A stretch of 64,000 bases of DNA, taken from contig WOYY01000025.1 in assembly GCA_011620555.1 (NCBI GenBank), positions 1 through 64,000 of the forward strand, written 5' to 3'. Of this stretch, positions 36,961-47,504 are shown piece after piece (positions within the stretch are counted from its first letter, which is position 1; every line of letters starts with the position of its first letter). The notes beneath the pieces are model-generated. The model did not search any database. It was not told the origin of the DNA and saw only the letters and a list, made by a program, of their open reading frames with translations. Source of the DNA: Anaerolineaceae bacterium (GTDB taxonomy: Bacteria; Chloroflexota; Anaerolineae; Anaerolineales; Anaerolineaceae). The position numbers and the translations under genes were made by a program.

Positions 36961-38319
36961 TTACTCAGCAGCAGGTTCGATCTGGGCCAACTGGTCGGCC
37001 AGAATGCCATTAGCGACCTCATTGAAGTCGGTCAAGGTGGTGGCAACGTCCAGGGTGGGATTATCAACAATGGCAGCCATCACGGCTTCGATTTCATCGC
37101 GGACGAAGTCATAGCCAGGAACGTTGGGTTCGGCAATACCATATTCGAGCATGTCGAATGCGGTGGCATAGGCCGGATTGGTAGCGAAGAAGTCGGTCAT
37201 CTGATCAGCAACACTCGCCCGAGTCGGGAAGTACATGCTGGCCTTCGCCCAAGCAGCCTGCGGATCGGGACTGGTGTAGTATTTCAACCAAATCCAGGCA
37301 GCCAACTGGCGTTCGGGGGTGGACTTCGGAATGCTGACGCTGGCGCCGTAGATGTTCTGAACGGGATCGCCGGTATGCGGCAGGGCAGCCACAGACCAAT
37401 TGAAGTTCGCGCCTTCAGCAACAGCGGTGTCATAGTAGGGCAGACCGGAGGATGAACCAACGGTGAAGAGCAGCTTGCCGGCGCCGAAATCGGTCTGGTC
37501 GCCGTAGGATTCGGTCACGAGTGTGGCACAACCATCGGCGAAGAGGCTCTGAACGAACTGCCAGGCTTCAATCGCAGCAGGATCATCGTAGGTGAACTGA
37601 TTGTCATCAACACTGAAGACATTGCCACCGAAAGCGAAGGTCCAGGAAGCGAAGCGGGAAGCATCAATTGAAAGTTCATAACCAATGCTGCCTTCAGCAG
37701 TTGCGCCGCTGTAGGGGGTGGTAGCTGCTGCGCAGGCCATTTCCTTGAATTCTTCAGGAGTGGCGGGAGGAGCATCATAACCCAACTCGTTCAGCCAGTC
37801 CATGTTGTAGTAAAGAACTTCCATGGAGCGGTTTGGCGGCAGACCCAAGCGGGCATTGCCAAAGGTCGGGTAAACGTCCTGAGCAAAGAAACCAGGGAAG
37901 AAATCATCCTGGTCTGCCTGGGGCATACCCCAGGTGGGGTCGTCAATAATCTCGTTCATGTCCCAAAGGGCATCAGCGAGTTGGTAGGTCGCGGCCTGGT
38001 TCTGATAGGCCACCACGACGTCCGGAACCTCAGGCGTATTGAGGATGGGGAGCATCTTGGTGAAGATATCACCATAACCGCCGGCGTATTCAGCCGTCAG
38101 CGTGATGCCGTATTCGTTGGTGGCGTTGAATTCATCAACAACCTTCAACAATTCGGTCTCACGGTCGCCACTATGCTGATGCCAGAAGGTGATTTCAGTT
38201 GCAGGAACGACTTTTGACCAATCTACGGTGTCCGTTCCGCCACCAGTCTGCTGGCAAGCAGCTAGAATCATTGCAGAGATGATGACCACTGCAAAGATCC
38301 AATAACTGTGCTTCTTCAT
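36961..38319 (-). CDS. sugar ABC transporter substrate-binding protein
   Basis: lipobox ILAACQQTGG; ATEITFWHQHSGDRETELLKVVDEFNA; adjacent MalFG-type permeases. Confidence 0.93.
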   Translation of the reverse strand: MKKHSYWIFAVVIISAMILAACQQTGGGTDTVDWSKVVPATEITFWHQHSGDRETELLKVVDEFNATNEYGITLTAEYAGGYGDIFTKMLPILNTPEVPDVVVAYQNQAATYQLADALWDMNEIIDDPTWGMPQADQDDFFPGFFAQDVYPTFGNARLGLPPNRSMEVLYYNMDWLNELGYDAPPATPEEFKEMACAAATTPYSGATAEGSIGYELSIDASRFASWTFAFGGNVFSVDDNQFTYDDPAAIEAWQFVQSLFADGCATLVTESYGDQTDFGAGKLLFTVGSSSGLPYYDTAVAEGANFNWSVAALPHTGDPVQNIYGASVSIPKSTPERQLAAWIWLKYYTSPDPQAAWAKASMYFPTRASVADQMTDFFATNPAYATAFDMLEYGIAEPNVPGYDFVRDEIEAVMAAIVDNPTLDVATTLTDFNEVANGILADQLAQIEPAAE

Positions 38320-38423
38320 ATCTTATGCCTCCGTTAATAGGATTGAATAGAGAGAAATTTGATAAACGCGGCCAAAATCAGCCCCGTGATATCTATGTGA
38401 GTAAATAGGCATCAGGACAGAAA

Positions 38424-39314
38424 TTATCCTTTCAAACCTGTTGTTGCAATTCCTTCGGTGAATTGCTTCTGAGTGATGAAATAAATGACCAAAATCGGGA
38501 GCAGCGAAATCACCGCGCCCGCCATCAACAAGTGAGTCTGCGGGCCTGCTTCCTGAACAAAGGTCCACAGGCCGACCATCATCGGGCGCCAGGTGTCATT
38601 TGTGGTGACCAGCAGCGGCCAGGTAAAAGCGTTCCAGGAAGCCGTAAACCCAAAGAGGAGCACAGTCATAATGGGCGCCTTGCTGATCGGCAGAACAATC
38701 TGAACCAGAAAGCGGGTGTGATCACAGCCATCAATCCTGGCCGCATCCCAAAGGTCCTTGGGCACCTGAGAAAAAAACTGTTTGAGGAGGAAGATGCTGA
38801 AAGCATTGGCGATGAAAGGGACGGTCAAAGCCCAATAGGTGTTCAGCCAGGTGCCTCCCGGAAGCGGAACGATTGCGCCGCGGATCATCAGGAAGTTTGG
38901 GATCCAGGTGACCGATTCGGGCATCATCATCGTCGCCAGGAACAAACCGAAAATCAGGTCACGCCCTTTGAATTCTATCCGGCCAAAAGCGTAACCGGCT
39001 AAAATTGAGGTCACCAGCAAACCCGCCAGGGTGCCGACTGTAACGAGGACGCTGTTGATGAAATACTCCCCAAATTTTGCCGTGCTCCAGGCTTGCACAA
39101 AATTTTGAAATTGGGGAACCCTGGGAACAAGCTGGCGGTTGATCGTTTCACCCAGAGACATCAGGGAGGTTGAAATCATCCAAAAGAAGGGGAAAATAGC
39201 GACCAAAGCGCCAAAGATCAAGACGATATAAATCAGTATTCGACCAATAATCCTTCCGGCCTGACCTTTATGGCTGACGGAACGAGTCGAGACTGAACCA
39301 GAAAGGTTAGCCAT
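38424..39314 (-). CDS. carbohydrate ABC transporter permease (MalG type)
   Basis: 6 TM; DAARIDGCDHTRFLVQIVLPISKAPIMTVLLF EAA loop. Confidence 0.93.
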   Translation of the reverse strand: MANLSGSVSTRSVSHKGQAGRIIGRILIYIVLIFGALVAIFPFFWMISTSLMSLGETINRQLVPRVPQFQNFVQAWSTAKFGEYFINSVLVTVGTLAGLLVTSILAGYAFGRIEFKGRDLIFGLFLATMMMPESVTWIPNFLMIRGAIVPLPGGTWLNTYWALTVPFIANAFSIFLLKQFFSQVPKDLWDAARIDGCDHTRFLVQIVLPISKAPIMTVLLFGFTASWNAFTWPLLVTTNDTWRPMMVGLWTFVQEAGPQTHLLMAGAVISLLPILVIYFITQKQFTEGIATTGLKG

Positions 39315-40476
39315 AGAAAACCCTCTCTCCCATGATCTTGTTCTGCACGAGGGTCAATCCCAGGATCACGAGGAACAGGACAATCGCCTGAGACGTTGCA
39401 ACGCCATACATATTTGCTTTATAGAATGAATCAAAGATCCGGATGCTTGCAGTAATCACCGAATCCTGAGCAGAGGGCACCCGAAGCACATAGATATGAT
39501 TGAAAGCCTTGAAGGTGCCGATGAATGCCACTAGGGAAAGGTAAAAAGTGACAGGTGAAAGCAGGGGCATGGTGATATAACGGAACATGTGGAACCGGTT
39601 TGCCCCGTCAATCTCAGCCGCTTCATACACTTCCTGCGGAATGTTGCCGAGGCCCGCCAGGAAAATGACCGCATTGTAACCCACATAGGTCCAAATGCCA
39701 AAAAGTATGATCGTAACCAGCGCCAGACTGGGGCCTGCCAGGAAGCCCTGCAGGTTCAAACCGAGCAATTCGGATACCGGGTTGGGTTCAAACCGCCACT
39801 TCAAGGGGTCCATACCGAAAAAACCCACCACCATATTGGCGATGGATGTCTCTCTTGAACTGAAAATGATCTGGAAAACCACAGCGGTGGAAACAGTGGG
39901 CGTGATGTAGGGTAAAAAGTAGATCATTCGGAAGATCTCTTTGCCCTTGATATTCTGGAAGAGAATATAGGCCAGGACCATCCCCAGGATGATCTCGAGG
40001 GGGACAGTCCCCAGAGCATAGTAAAGCGTGATAATCAAAGAATTGAGAAAGTTCGAGTTTCCTGCGGCGATCATCCGTCCCCAGCCCGAAGTCAGCACGA
40101 ATCCGCCAGCGATCAGGATCACAGACGCAAGCAGCCGGGCCGGAAAGCCGCCGGCCTTGACCGACCGAAAGGCTTTATTCCAAACATTGTAAGCTAGGAC
40201 AAACAGCCCGATCCCGGCCAAGAACATCAGAAAACCGGTGAGATCTCCAAAGATGTCAAAATAATGTCCCAGTCCCACAAAGCTGCCGCGTCGAACGCGC
40301 CAGTTGAACATGCTCATGTAGAAAGAATATACGATGGGAAAAAGACCAAACAGGAAAATAATGATAAATGCCGGCAGGATGTATAGGAATCCAGTTCTTT
40401 GCTCCCGCTGCTTCAGCCACTTAATGCCTCGCTGCGGTTTCGTGGACTCCCCCAGCGGTGACGTTGTTCTTGCCAA
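39307..40476 (-). CDS. carbohydrate ABC transporter permease (MalF type)
   Basis: EVYEAAEIDGANRFHMFRYITMPLLSPVTFYLSL EAA loop; multi-TM. Confidence 0.93.
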   Translation of the reverse strand: MARTTSPLGESTKPQRGIKWLKQREQRTGFLYILPAFIIIFLFGLFPIVYSFYMSMFNWRVRRGSFVGLGHYFDIFGDLTGFLMFLAGIGLFVLAYNVWNKAFRSVKAGGFPARLLASVILIAGGFVLTSGWGRMIAAGNSNFLNSLIITLYYALGTVPLEIILGMVLAYILFQNIKGKEIFRMIYFLPYITPTVSTAVVFQIIFSSRETSIANMVVGFFGMDPLKWRFEPNPVSELLGLNLQGFLAGPSLALVTIILFGIWTYVGYNAVIFLAGLGNIPQEVYEAAEIDGANRFHMFRYITMPLLSPVTFYLSLVAFIGTFKAFNHIYVLRVPSAQDSVITASIRIFDSFYKANMYGVATSQAIVLFLVILGLTLVQNKIMGERVFYG

Positions 40477-40590
40477 GTTCTTCTCCTAGGAAAACCATTA
40501 AGATGTTTCAGGGACTTCGCAACTACCCCTTTATTATAAACAAGGAATCATTCAATGGCAAAGGTTTCCGAAACATTTAAGATATATTAA

Positions 40591-41634
40591 TCACTCTTTA
40601 ACCCCGGACACATACCCGAGAATGGTCGTCGGATATTCGTCCGTTACCATCAGAAAGCCCTCTCCCATCCGCACCAAACCCTCCCAATTGAACGATTCTT
40701 CGCTATCCAATTGAAGGTAAATGGGCGCAACGTCTAATAAAACGATGCCGCTTGCTGTGACCTGCATCTCAACAATTCGCTCAACCTGCTCCGCGGTCTG
40801 GTGGGTTTGGCCGATGCCATAGCTCAGAGCAATCTGGTCATCACCAGACTTGAGCTTGGTGTCGCCCGGGTAAAAATAATTGAACGCCCAAAAAGAGCCA
40901 TCTTCAGCCGCTGCCGCCGCGTCCGTCACCCGGTATTCAATGCTCGGGAATTCAACCGTGCCCAGGGGAGTCAGGTCCAGATCGAAGACATGGGCAAGCG
41001 GCTCGGGGTTCACATGGATGCCGTTAGCTTCATAAAAAGTATAAACTTTTTCCCCGAAGATCACGATCGTCTCGTCCGTCAGATTGCTCAGGTCCGCTTG
41101 AGGCGGGATTTCCTGCCGCGATTCGGGATCCAGCACGATTTTAGAGCAGTCCTCCGAGACTGCGCCCCTTAAGATGTAGCCCAGCATGCCGCCGGACTGC
41201 CGGGTTTCCACCGTGACGTAAACCACATCCTGATCGAAAGCGATCGCCTCAAAACCTTCGAAGCCGCTCAAGGCCTTCGGCAGACCGGCCGTGTCAAACA
41301 CAATCTGTTCAGGGTTGATGGGCGCCGCTGACACGCCGTCCAAATAAGCGCTGAGGGTGGCCTTGTCAATCGAAAACACCCTGCCCACCCCATCCACCTG
41401 GAACTGGTCGGGGAATTGGGGCAGCAGGATCAGCTGATCCCCGCACCAGGCCATCCCTGAGACCTCCGCCTGCGAGAATGCCACCGGGCCTGAGAGTGCA
41501 ATCTGGGTGACGGGCTGTTCGGCAATCGTGGCAAGACTAACAGCTTCCGGCGTCTGACCGACCTGGCAGCCGGAAAGTAACATCAGTCCAATGGCGCCAA
41601 TCAACAAGATAGAAAAGTTTTTGTTTTTCATCAT
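40591..41634 (-). CDS. hypothetical lipoprotein
   Basis: MMKNKNFSILLIGAIGLMLLSGCQVG lipobox; beta-propeller-like composition; family not assigned with certainty. Confidence 0.7.
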   Translation of the reverse strand: MMKNKNFSILLIGAIGLMLLSGCQVGQTPEAVSLATIAEQPVTQIALSGPVAFSQAEVSGMAWCGDQLILLPQFPDQFQVDGVGRVFSIDKATLSAYLDGVSAAPINPEQIVFDTAGLPKALSGFEGFEAIAFDQDVVYVTVETRQSGGMLGYILRGAVSEDCSKIVLDPESRQEIPPQADLSNLTDETIVIFGEKVYTFYEANGIHVNPEPLAHVFDLDLTPLGTVEFPSIEYRVTDAAAAAEDGSFWAFNYFYPGDTKLKSGDDQIALSYGIGQTHQTAEQVERIVEMQVTASGIVLLDVAPIYLQLDSEESFNWEGLVRMGEGFLMVTDEYPTTILGYVSGVKE

Positions 41635-41680
41635 GACCCTGACTCTCATTCTCGGCTTTTAGCCAAATGACTCACAGGCC

Positions 41681-43513
41681 TCAATTCAAGTCAAATACGG
41701 CTGTGACCGGGTCATGGTCGCTGAAGCGGCTTTGATAGTCAAATTCGCTGTTGATATGCAGGACATCGTATTCAACCAGCTTCTCCAGCATCTGCGCGCT
41801 GACCAGGATCTGGTCCAGGGTTTGGCTGTTGCCGTCATAGATGTAGGAATACTGCTCCTCAACGGGCAGCATATTGACCAGGTCGGTCAGAATATCACCC
41901 TGCAGCAGCTCAAGCGGGGCAGAAAACTGGAAATCGTTCAGGTCGCCCATCACGACGATGTTCGCCTCGGGGTCCACAGCCAGCATCTCTGCCACGAAGT
42001 CATGCACAACCTGGGCCTGGAGCAGGCGCTGGGTTTCTGAAGTCAGCACCGGCGGCTGTTCATCGCCAAACAAAGCCGAATCGCCGCCCTTGGAATTGAA
42101 GTGATTATTGATCACATAGAGCGTCTGGCCATTGACCTCCAAGGTCACCACCAGGGGCTTGCGGCTGTCGCCAAAGGCTGCATTGGTCGGATCAATCCGG
42201 CCGGGGTTGAGCGAAAGAGCCAGTTCCCCATCCACATCCAAAACCTCGGTAGCCGTCCGCGCGTCGCCTTCCACACCCTCTGCCAGAATGATCCCCCGGT
42301 CCAGGCGGTAGATAAAGCCCACCCGGATATTCCCGCCCGGCACGCCGCCATCCCGATTGAGTTCGGGGTCAATATCCACAAAGCCATATTCGGGGCCGCC
42401 CACGGCCAGAATGGCGTCAATAATGGCTTGATAGGTGCCGTCCGCTGAAAGCGACTGGGTGCTGGTACTGCCATCCTCATCCTGAATTTCCTGAAAGCCA
42501 ATGATGTCGGGTGAAGCCATCCGATTGACGATCTGGTCGGCCAGGACCTCCGCCCGGCCCGGGTCCTTGCCGGACATATTCAGGATGTTGTAATCCGCGA
42601 TCCGGATCTGCCCCGCGCCGACCGGAGCCAGCGGGCCTTCCGGTGCCAGTCCGGCCGAAGTGAAGCTCACCTTTTGGGTCGCCTGCAGTTTGTAATTGCC
42701 ATAGGTGTAATCCAGCACGCCGACAATCGGGCCGTCCGCCCTGTCGCCCGTGGTCACAAAGGGGATCTGCCGCATGCCATCATCGAGGATGATGCGCTCG
42801 GGGTTGAAATCATCCGCCTGGATGACCAGGCCGCCCCGCGGCGTCATCACGCCGGCATGGGCGCCGTTATCGCCCACTACCGCGATCTCCTTATATTGGC
42901 TGGTCCCTGAAACCGCGACCGCGTCGTCCACCTGGACGCGCATCCCTTCGAGACTCTCATAAAAGTCAATCCCGTCATTCTCAGGGTCAAAGACATTCGA
43001 TTGGCTGATCGAGCCATCAGCGTCATCTTCAATGACCTCCGAAGGCGGCATCCGCCCGCCCTCGCCGATGATAACCGGCTCAGGGAGTTCGTTCTCACTT
43101 GAGAGCACTTCGATGTAGGGATTTTCCAGTTGGGTGATGGTCAGTGAGGTGGACCCCACACCGCCCGGGTTCATTTCTTCCACCACAGCGTTGATCAGCA
43201 CTTCATCCCCGGCCTTCACGCCGGGAACAAGCGATTTATAAACAAATATGCCTTCCGAGGTCGCCGGGTCATCATCCGGATTAGGATCTTGCATATAGAA
43301 ACCATCCGCCCGAATGGCGGTCACGATCCCGTGGACGTTATAGACCGGGTGGTTCTTCAAAGGGGAGAAATGCCCGGCCCCCTGAATTTCGCTGATCTTC
43401 TCCCCTTCCGGCAGCGGCGTGGCTGGGGTCAGCCCAGCGCAACCGGCAAGGATCAAAACCGGAAGGATAAGAACGCTGAGGATTCTGGGCAATTTGGTCA
43501 TGAATTCCATTCC
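41681..43513 (-). CDS. secreted endonuclease/exonuclease/phosphatase family protein
   Basis: lipoprotein-type signal; IRIADYNILNM, PDIIGFQEIQDEDGS, VVMGDLNDFQFS, DHDPVTAVFDL; ORF track start 43579, start position uncertain. Confidence 0.88.
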   Translation of the reverse strand, partial: GMEFMTKLPRILSVLILPVLILAGCAGLTPATPLPEGEKISEIQGAGHFSPLKNHPVYNVHGIVTAIRADGFYMQDPNPDDDPATSEGIFVYKSLVPGVKAGDEVLINAVVEEMNPGGVGSTSLTITQLENPYIEVLSSENELPEPVIIGEGGRMPPSEVIEDDADGSISQSNVFDPENDGIDFYESLEGMRVQVDDAVAVSGTSQYKEIAVVGDNGAHAGVMTPRGGLVIQADDFNPERIILDDGMRQIPFVTTGDRADGPIVGVLDYTYGNYKLQATQKVSFTSAGLAPEGPLAPVGAGQIRIADYNILNMSGKDPGRAEVLADQIVNRMASPDIIGFQEIQDEDGSTSTQSLSADGTYQAIIDAILAVGGPEYGFVDIDPELNRDGGVPGGNIRVGFIYRLDRGIILAEGVEGDARTATEVLDVDGELALSLNPGRIDPTNAAFGDSRKPLVVTLEVNGQTLYVINNHFNSKGGDSALFGDEQPPVLTSETQRLLQAQVVHDFVAEMLAVDPEANIVVMGDLNDFQFSAPLELLQGDILTDLVNMLPVEEQYSYIYDGNSQTLDQILVSAQMLEKLVEYDVLHINSEFDYQSRFSDHDPVTAVFDLN

Positions 43514-43650
43514 TTCTGCTGCAATTGACTCATTTTCTGTGGTGGTGGTTTTTAGTTCAATGCGTCCATTATATCCCATCCAAAACCAGGGAGCTTGCCC
43601 GCCCCTGAATTTCAGGCCCAGGCCCCGGAGATTTGCAGTAAAATGGAGAT

Positions 43651-44352
43651 ATGGAGCTACGGATTGCAGTTGCGAAGATCAATAACGCTTTTTCGGCCAA
43701 AAGCGGTGATACCGTCGAGATCATCGAGCGGCCCAATGGCGGGCTTTCGGCCGTCCTGGCCGATGGCCAGATCAACGGCCAAAGCAACAAGGGCATCTCC
43801 ACCATGGTCGGTCACCGCGTGATTGGCAACATCAGCGAAGGCGTGCGGGATGGCTCCGCTATCCGGGCCGTTTCCAGCCGGATCTACGCCGAACACAACG
43901 GGCATGTCCAGGCGGACCTGATCGTGATCAGTGCCGACATGCAATCCAACACGATCCTGGTTTCCAAGAATTCGCCCGTCCCGGTCTTCGTCGTCAGCGA
44001 AGATAAGGTGGACTGCCTCACAACGGAAAGCGAACCGATCGGCCTGCGCGCGGATAGTACGCCCGCCATCGTGGAACTGCCGATCCATCCCGGCCTGGTC
44101 GTGGTCGCCTTTTCCGATGGCATCTACCACGCCGGCCAGCAGTCCCAGCTCAGCTTTGAAATCTCAACCGCCCTCGAATCCTTCCTGGAGGAACAGGAAC
44201 CCACAGCTCAGGAAATCGCCGATTTTCTGCTCAATCAGGCCATCCGCATGGATAACAACCGGCCGCAGGATGATATGAGCGTGGTCGTGATGGCCGTTTC
44301 CTACCAATCCCCGGACCAGATCCGGCGGATGAATGTGACCATGACGCTTTAA
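43651..44352 (+). CDS. PP2C/SpoIIE-like serine phosphatase
   Basis: GGLSAVLADGQINGQSNKGISTMVGHRV, LVVVAFSDGIYHAG, DDMSVVVMAV. Confidence 0.8.
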   Translation: MELRIAVAKINNAFSAKSGDTVEIIERPNGGLSAVLADGQINGQSNKGISTMVGHRVIGNISEGVRDGSAIRAVSSRIYAEHNGHVQADLIVISADMQSNTILVSKNSPVPVFVVSEDKVDCLTTESEPIGLRADSTPAIVELPIHPGLVVVAFSDGIYHAGQQSQLSFEISTALESFLEEQEPTAQEIADFLLNQAIRMDNNRPQDDMSVVVMAVSYQSPDQIRRMNVTMTL

Positions 44353-44450
44353 CATTTTTCCTGTCCCAATTTCCCAATTTCAAATCAAGTTACGATAAAA
44401 TAATCTCAGCGTCAAATGACGCGCTCTCACCATCACCTTAGGAGGAACCT

Positions 44451-45485
44451 ATGCGTCAGAAGGTCGTGCTTGTCACCGGTGCGAACGGTGAAATTGGGCA
44501 TGGACTGATCCGTTATCTCGCGGAAAACACCGAAGCCAATATCGTCGCGCTGGATGTCGTCCCTTTGGACAAATCCCTGCGTGACCTTTGCAGCAGTTAT
44601 ATTGTTGGGGATATCCTCGACCAGATGCTGCTTGGCCGGCTGGTCGTCGAACATGAAATCGCCACCATCTTCCATCTGGCCTCCATCCTTTCCACCAAAG
44701 CCGAATACAACCCTGAAACAGCTCACCGGATCAATGTGGAAGGGACTTTGAACCTTCTGCGGCTGGCCGTGGAACAATCCCAATGGCAGGGAACGCCGGT
44801 CAAATTCATCTATCCCAGCTCCATCGCGGCCTTCGGCATCCCCACACTCGCTGAAAAGATGAAAGCCGGGCCGGCGAAAGAAGACGAGTGGCACCACCCC
44901 ACAACGATGTACGGCTGCAACAAGCTCTACTGTGAGAACCTGGGGCACTACTACGGGGCTTTTTACCGCCAACTGGCCGCGGACTGCGGCACGGCGGAGA
45001 CCATCGATTTCCGCTCGATCCGCTTCCCCGGACTGATCAGCGCGGAAACGATCCCCACCGGCGGCACCAGCGACTACGGGCCGGAGATGCTGCACGCCGC
45101 GGCCCAAGGCGAACCCTATGCCTGCTTCGTCCGGCCGGACACCAAAATCCCCTTCATGGTCATGCCGGATGCTATCAAGGCCCTGGTGAGGCTGGCGGAC
45201 GCCCCCCGCGAACGCATCTCGCAGATCGTCTATAATGTGACCTCTTTCTCGCTCTCCGCTCAGGATATTCACGACATCGTGATGAAAGCCTTCCCGGAGG
45301 CTCAGATTGACTTTGAAGTTGATGCCTGCCGGCAGAAGATCGTGGACACCTGGCCGGAAGAGATCGATGATTCCGCCGCCCGGCGGGATTGGGACTGGCA
45401 GCCGGACTATGACTGCGACCGGGCCTTCAACGAATACCTGATCCCGGCGATCAGAAGCCGCTATCAGAAAGTGGAAATGAAATAA
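44451..45485 (+). CDS. NAD-dependent epimerase/dehydratase (extended SDR)
   Basis: VLVTGANGEIGHGLIRYL; YGCNKLYCENLG; GTSDYGPEMLHAAAQG; similar to UDP-sugar epimerase-like threonine dehydrogenases. Confidence 0.9.
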   Translation: MRQKVVLVTGANGEIGHGLIRYLAENTEANIVALDVVPLDKSLRDLCSSYIVGDILDQMLLGRLVVEHEIATIFHLASILSTKAEYNPETAHRINVEGTLNLLRLAVEQSQWQGTPVKFIYPSSIAAFGIPTLAEKMKAGPAKEDEWHHPTTMYGCNKLYCENLGHYYGAFYRQLAADCGTAETIDFRSIRFPGLISAETIPTGGTSDYGPEMLHAAAQGEPYACFVRPDTKIPFMVMPDAIKALVRLADAPRERISQIVYNVTSFSLSAQDIHDIVMKAFPEAQIDFEVDACRQKIVDTWPEEIDDSAARRDWDWQPDYDCDRAFNEYLIPAIRSRYQKVEMK

Positions 45486-45495
45486 GCCCAGGAAC

Positions 45496-45525
45496 TAAAA
45501 ACCGGTGGTCACACTCCGGTTTTTA
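45496..45525 (+). terminator. terminator after the epimerase gene
   Basis: AAAAACCGG-TGGTCACACT-CCGGTTTTT. Confidence 0.75.
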
Positions 45526-45602
45526 ATTGCTCAAATTGACCAGCCCCAACGGTTGCGATAAAATGGAACAATTAGTCCCATTTTAGCAAGGTATGGGTTT
45601 GC

Positions 45603-45827
45603 ATGCCGATCTACGAATACCGCTGTCTGGATTGCCAAGGCGCCTTTGAACTGATCCGCCCCATCAAAGAAGCTGATGCCCATCCCACCTGCCCATTCTG
45701 CCAGGGGACGAACGTCAAACGCCAACTGTCGCTGTTCAACGCCTCCAGTGGTGGCCAATCCATCACTTCCGGCGGCGGATGCAGCGGCTGCTCTGGCGGC
45801 TCATGCAAGGCCTGTGGAGGTCAATAA
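45603..45827 (+). CDS. FmdB family zinc ribbon protein
   Basis: MPIYEYRCLDCQGAFE, CPFCQG, Cys/Gly-rich tail. Confidence 0.92.
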   Translation: MPIYEYRCLDCQGAFELIRPIKEADAHPTCPFCQGTNVKRQLSLFNASSGGQSITSGGGCSGCSGGSCKACGGQ

Positions 45828-46660
45828 TGGCAAAACAATATCACCTTGGACTGATCACAGGGGGGTCCAGCGGGATCGGCCTGGCTCTGGCTAAGAAACT
45901 GGTCCAATCCGGCACGGATATCTGCATCCTCGCCCGGGATGCAGCCAAACTGGAAAACGCGAAATCGGAATTATCCAAACTCAAGAGCGTTCAAAGCCAG
46001 CAAATTTACACCCTGCAGGCTGACGTCACGGACTACGCCCAGTTGGAAAAGGTCCTGACCGATTTCGTCAGTGTGCGGGGCTGGCCGGATTTGGTGATCA
46101 ACTCCGCCGGTGTGACCTACCCCGGTTATTTTCAGGAGCTGGATGTTGATATCTTCCATTGGCTGATGGAGATCAATTATTACGGCACAGTCCATGTCTT
46201 GAAAATCCTGACACCCGGGATGATCGAACAGGGATCTGGAACGATCCTGAACATCTCCTCGCAGGCCGGTTTTGTCGGCGTCTTCGGCTATTCCGGCTAC
46301 AGCGCGTCCAAATATGCCGTGCGCGGTTTCAGCGATGTGATCCGCTCCGAACTCAAACCGCTGGGCATCCAGGTCTCTGTAGCCTTCCCGCCGGATACCG
46401 AAACGCCCCAGCTGGCCTTTGAAGAGCCGCTAAAGCCTTATGAGACCCGCTTCATCGCAGGGACGACCAAAGTCCAAACAGCCGATGCCGTGGCGGATGT
46501 AATCCTAAAAGCGATGGGAAAAGGAAAATACATCATCATCCCCGGTTTTGATGGAAAACTGGTCTACCGGGCGGTGAACCTGATTGGCAATCTGGTCTAT
46601 CCTCTGATGGACACTATGGTCCGTACCGCCCAGAAGAAAAAAGCGAAACAGGAAGAATAA
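45827..46660 (+). CDS. short-chain dehydrogenase/reductase
   Basis: GLITGGSSGIGLALAKKL, NSAGVTYPG, YSGYSASKYAVRGFSD; start MAKQYH overlaps the fmdB stop. Confidence 0.93.
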   Translation: MAKQYHLGLITGGSSGIGLALAKKLVQSGTDICILARDAAKLENAKSELSKLKSVQSQQIYTLQADVTDYAQLEKVLTDFVSVRGWPDLVINSAGVTYPGYFQELDVDIFHWLMEINYYGTVHVLKILTPGMIEQGSGTILNISSQAGFVGVFGYSGYSASKYAVRGFSDVIRSELKPLGIQVSVAFPPDTETPQLAFEEPLKPYETRFIAGTTKVQTADAVADVILKAMGKGKYIIIPGFDGKLVYRAVNLIGNLVYPLMDTMVRTAQKKKAKQEE

Positions 46661-46854
46661 ATCCTGAAGGAATTAATTATCATTTTGTTGATACGGTTTG
46701 TTCAAGCCGTATGAACAACTGCTATACCTAATACTTCCAGACTTCAACGCCCTGGACGATAATCAGCCTTCCCCCTTGGGGGGGCAAACAGTGCCGGATG
46801 AGGGGAGAAGCAAATCTTCTGCACTCAAAACTGGTGGGTTGCTGACTCACTATC

Positions 46855-47390
46855 TGAGGCGGGCACAGAGGCCCGCCTCTACAGTTTTTTTCGTCACTAG
46901 AGTAATACTTCATCTCACTTTCCATTAAGTCGTAGGGGTGCCCCTCCGCGGGCACCCACTTTTTTATTTCGTTACAGGGGATGACAAACTTTCTGCGAGT
47001 ATACCTGGTGGGGCAGTTATTCCATCGGTCAGGCAGGGTGAGACCGCATGGCCAATGTGGGCAGCCACTATGTGAGGCAGGCCCAGAGGCCCGCCTATTA
47101 CAGTTTTTGTCGTCATTAGAGTAATACTTCATTTTCCATTAAGTCGTAGGGGTGCCCCTCCGTGGGCACCCGGTGGTTATTTCGTGACAGGGGAGAACAA
47201 ACTTTCTGCGAGTAAACCTGGTGGGGCAGTTATTCCATCGGTCAGGCAGAGTGAGACCGCAAGACCAATGTGAGCAGCCACTATGTGAGGCGGGCACAGA
47301 GGCCCGCTCTACAGTTTTTGTCGTCATTAGAGTAATACTTCATCTCACTTTCCATTAAGTCGTAGGGGTGCCCCTCCGTGGGCACCCGGT
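46855..47390. repeat. about 2.5 tandem copies of a ~215-bp unit carrying MITE/BIME-like elements with hairpin ends
   Basis: TGAGGCgGGCacAGAGGCCCGCC...GTAGGGGTGCCCCTCCGtGGGCACCC recurs starting at 46855, 47073 and 47286. Confidence 0.9.
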
Positions 47391-47504
47391 GATTATTTCT
47401 TGGCGGCCACTGCGGCCGCCCCACAGGGTTAAAGCCAAGCGCTTATGTTGCAATCATTCTGAATTCAGATTATCATTAGTGAAACAAATATTCGAAGAAT
47501 TCCG

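Noticed and set aside
46728-47327. Minus-strand ORFs (134 and 62 aa) with repeated GCPHWPCGLTLPDRWNNCPTR segments
   Set aside because: They are translations of the tandem MITE-like repeat units; no RBS or protein-like features.
46855-47390. CRISPR array
   Set aside because: Repeat spacing is ~215 bp, spacers are themselves repeated, and no cas genes are present.
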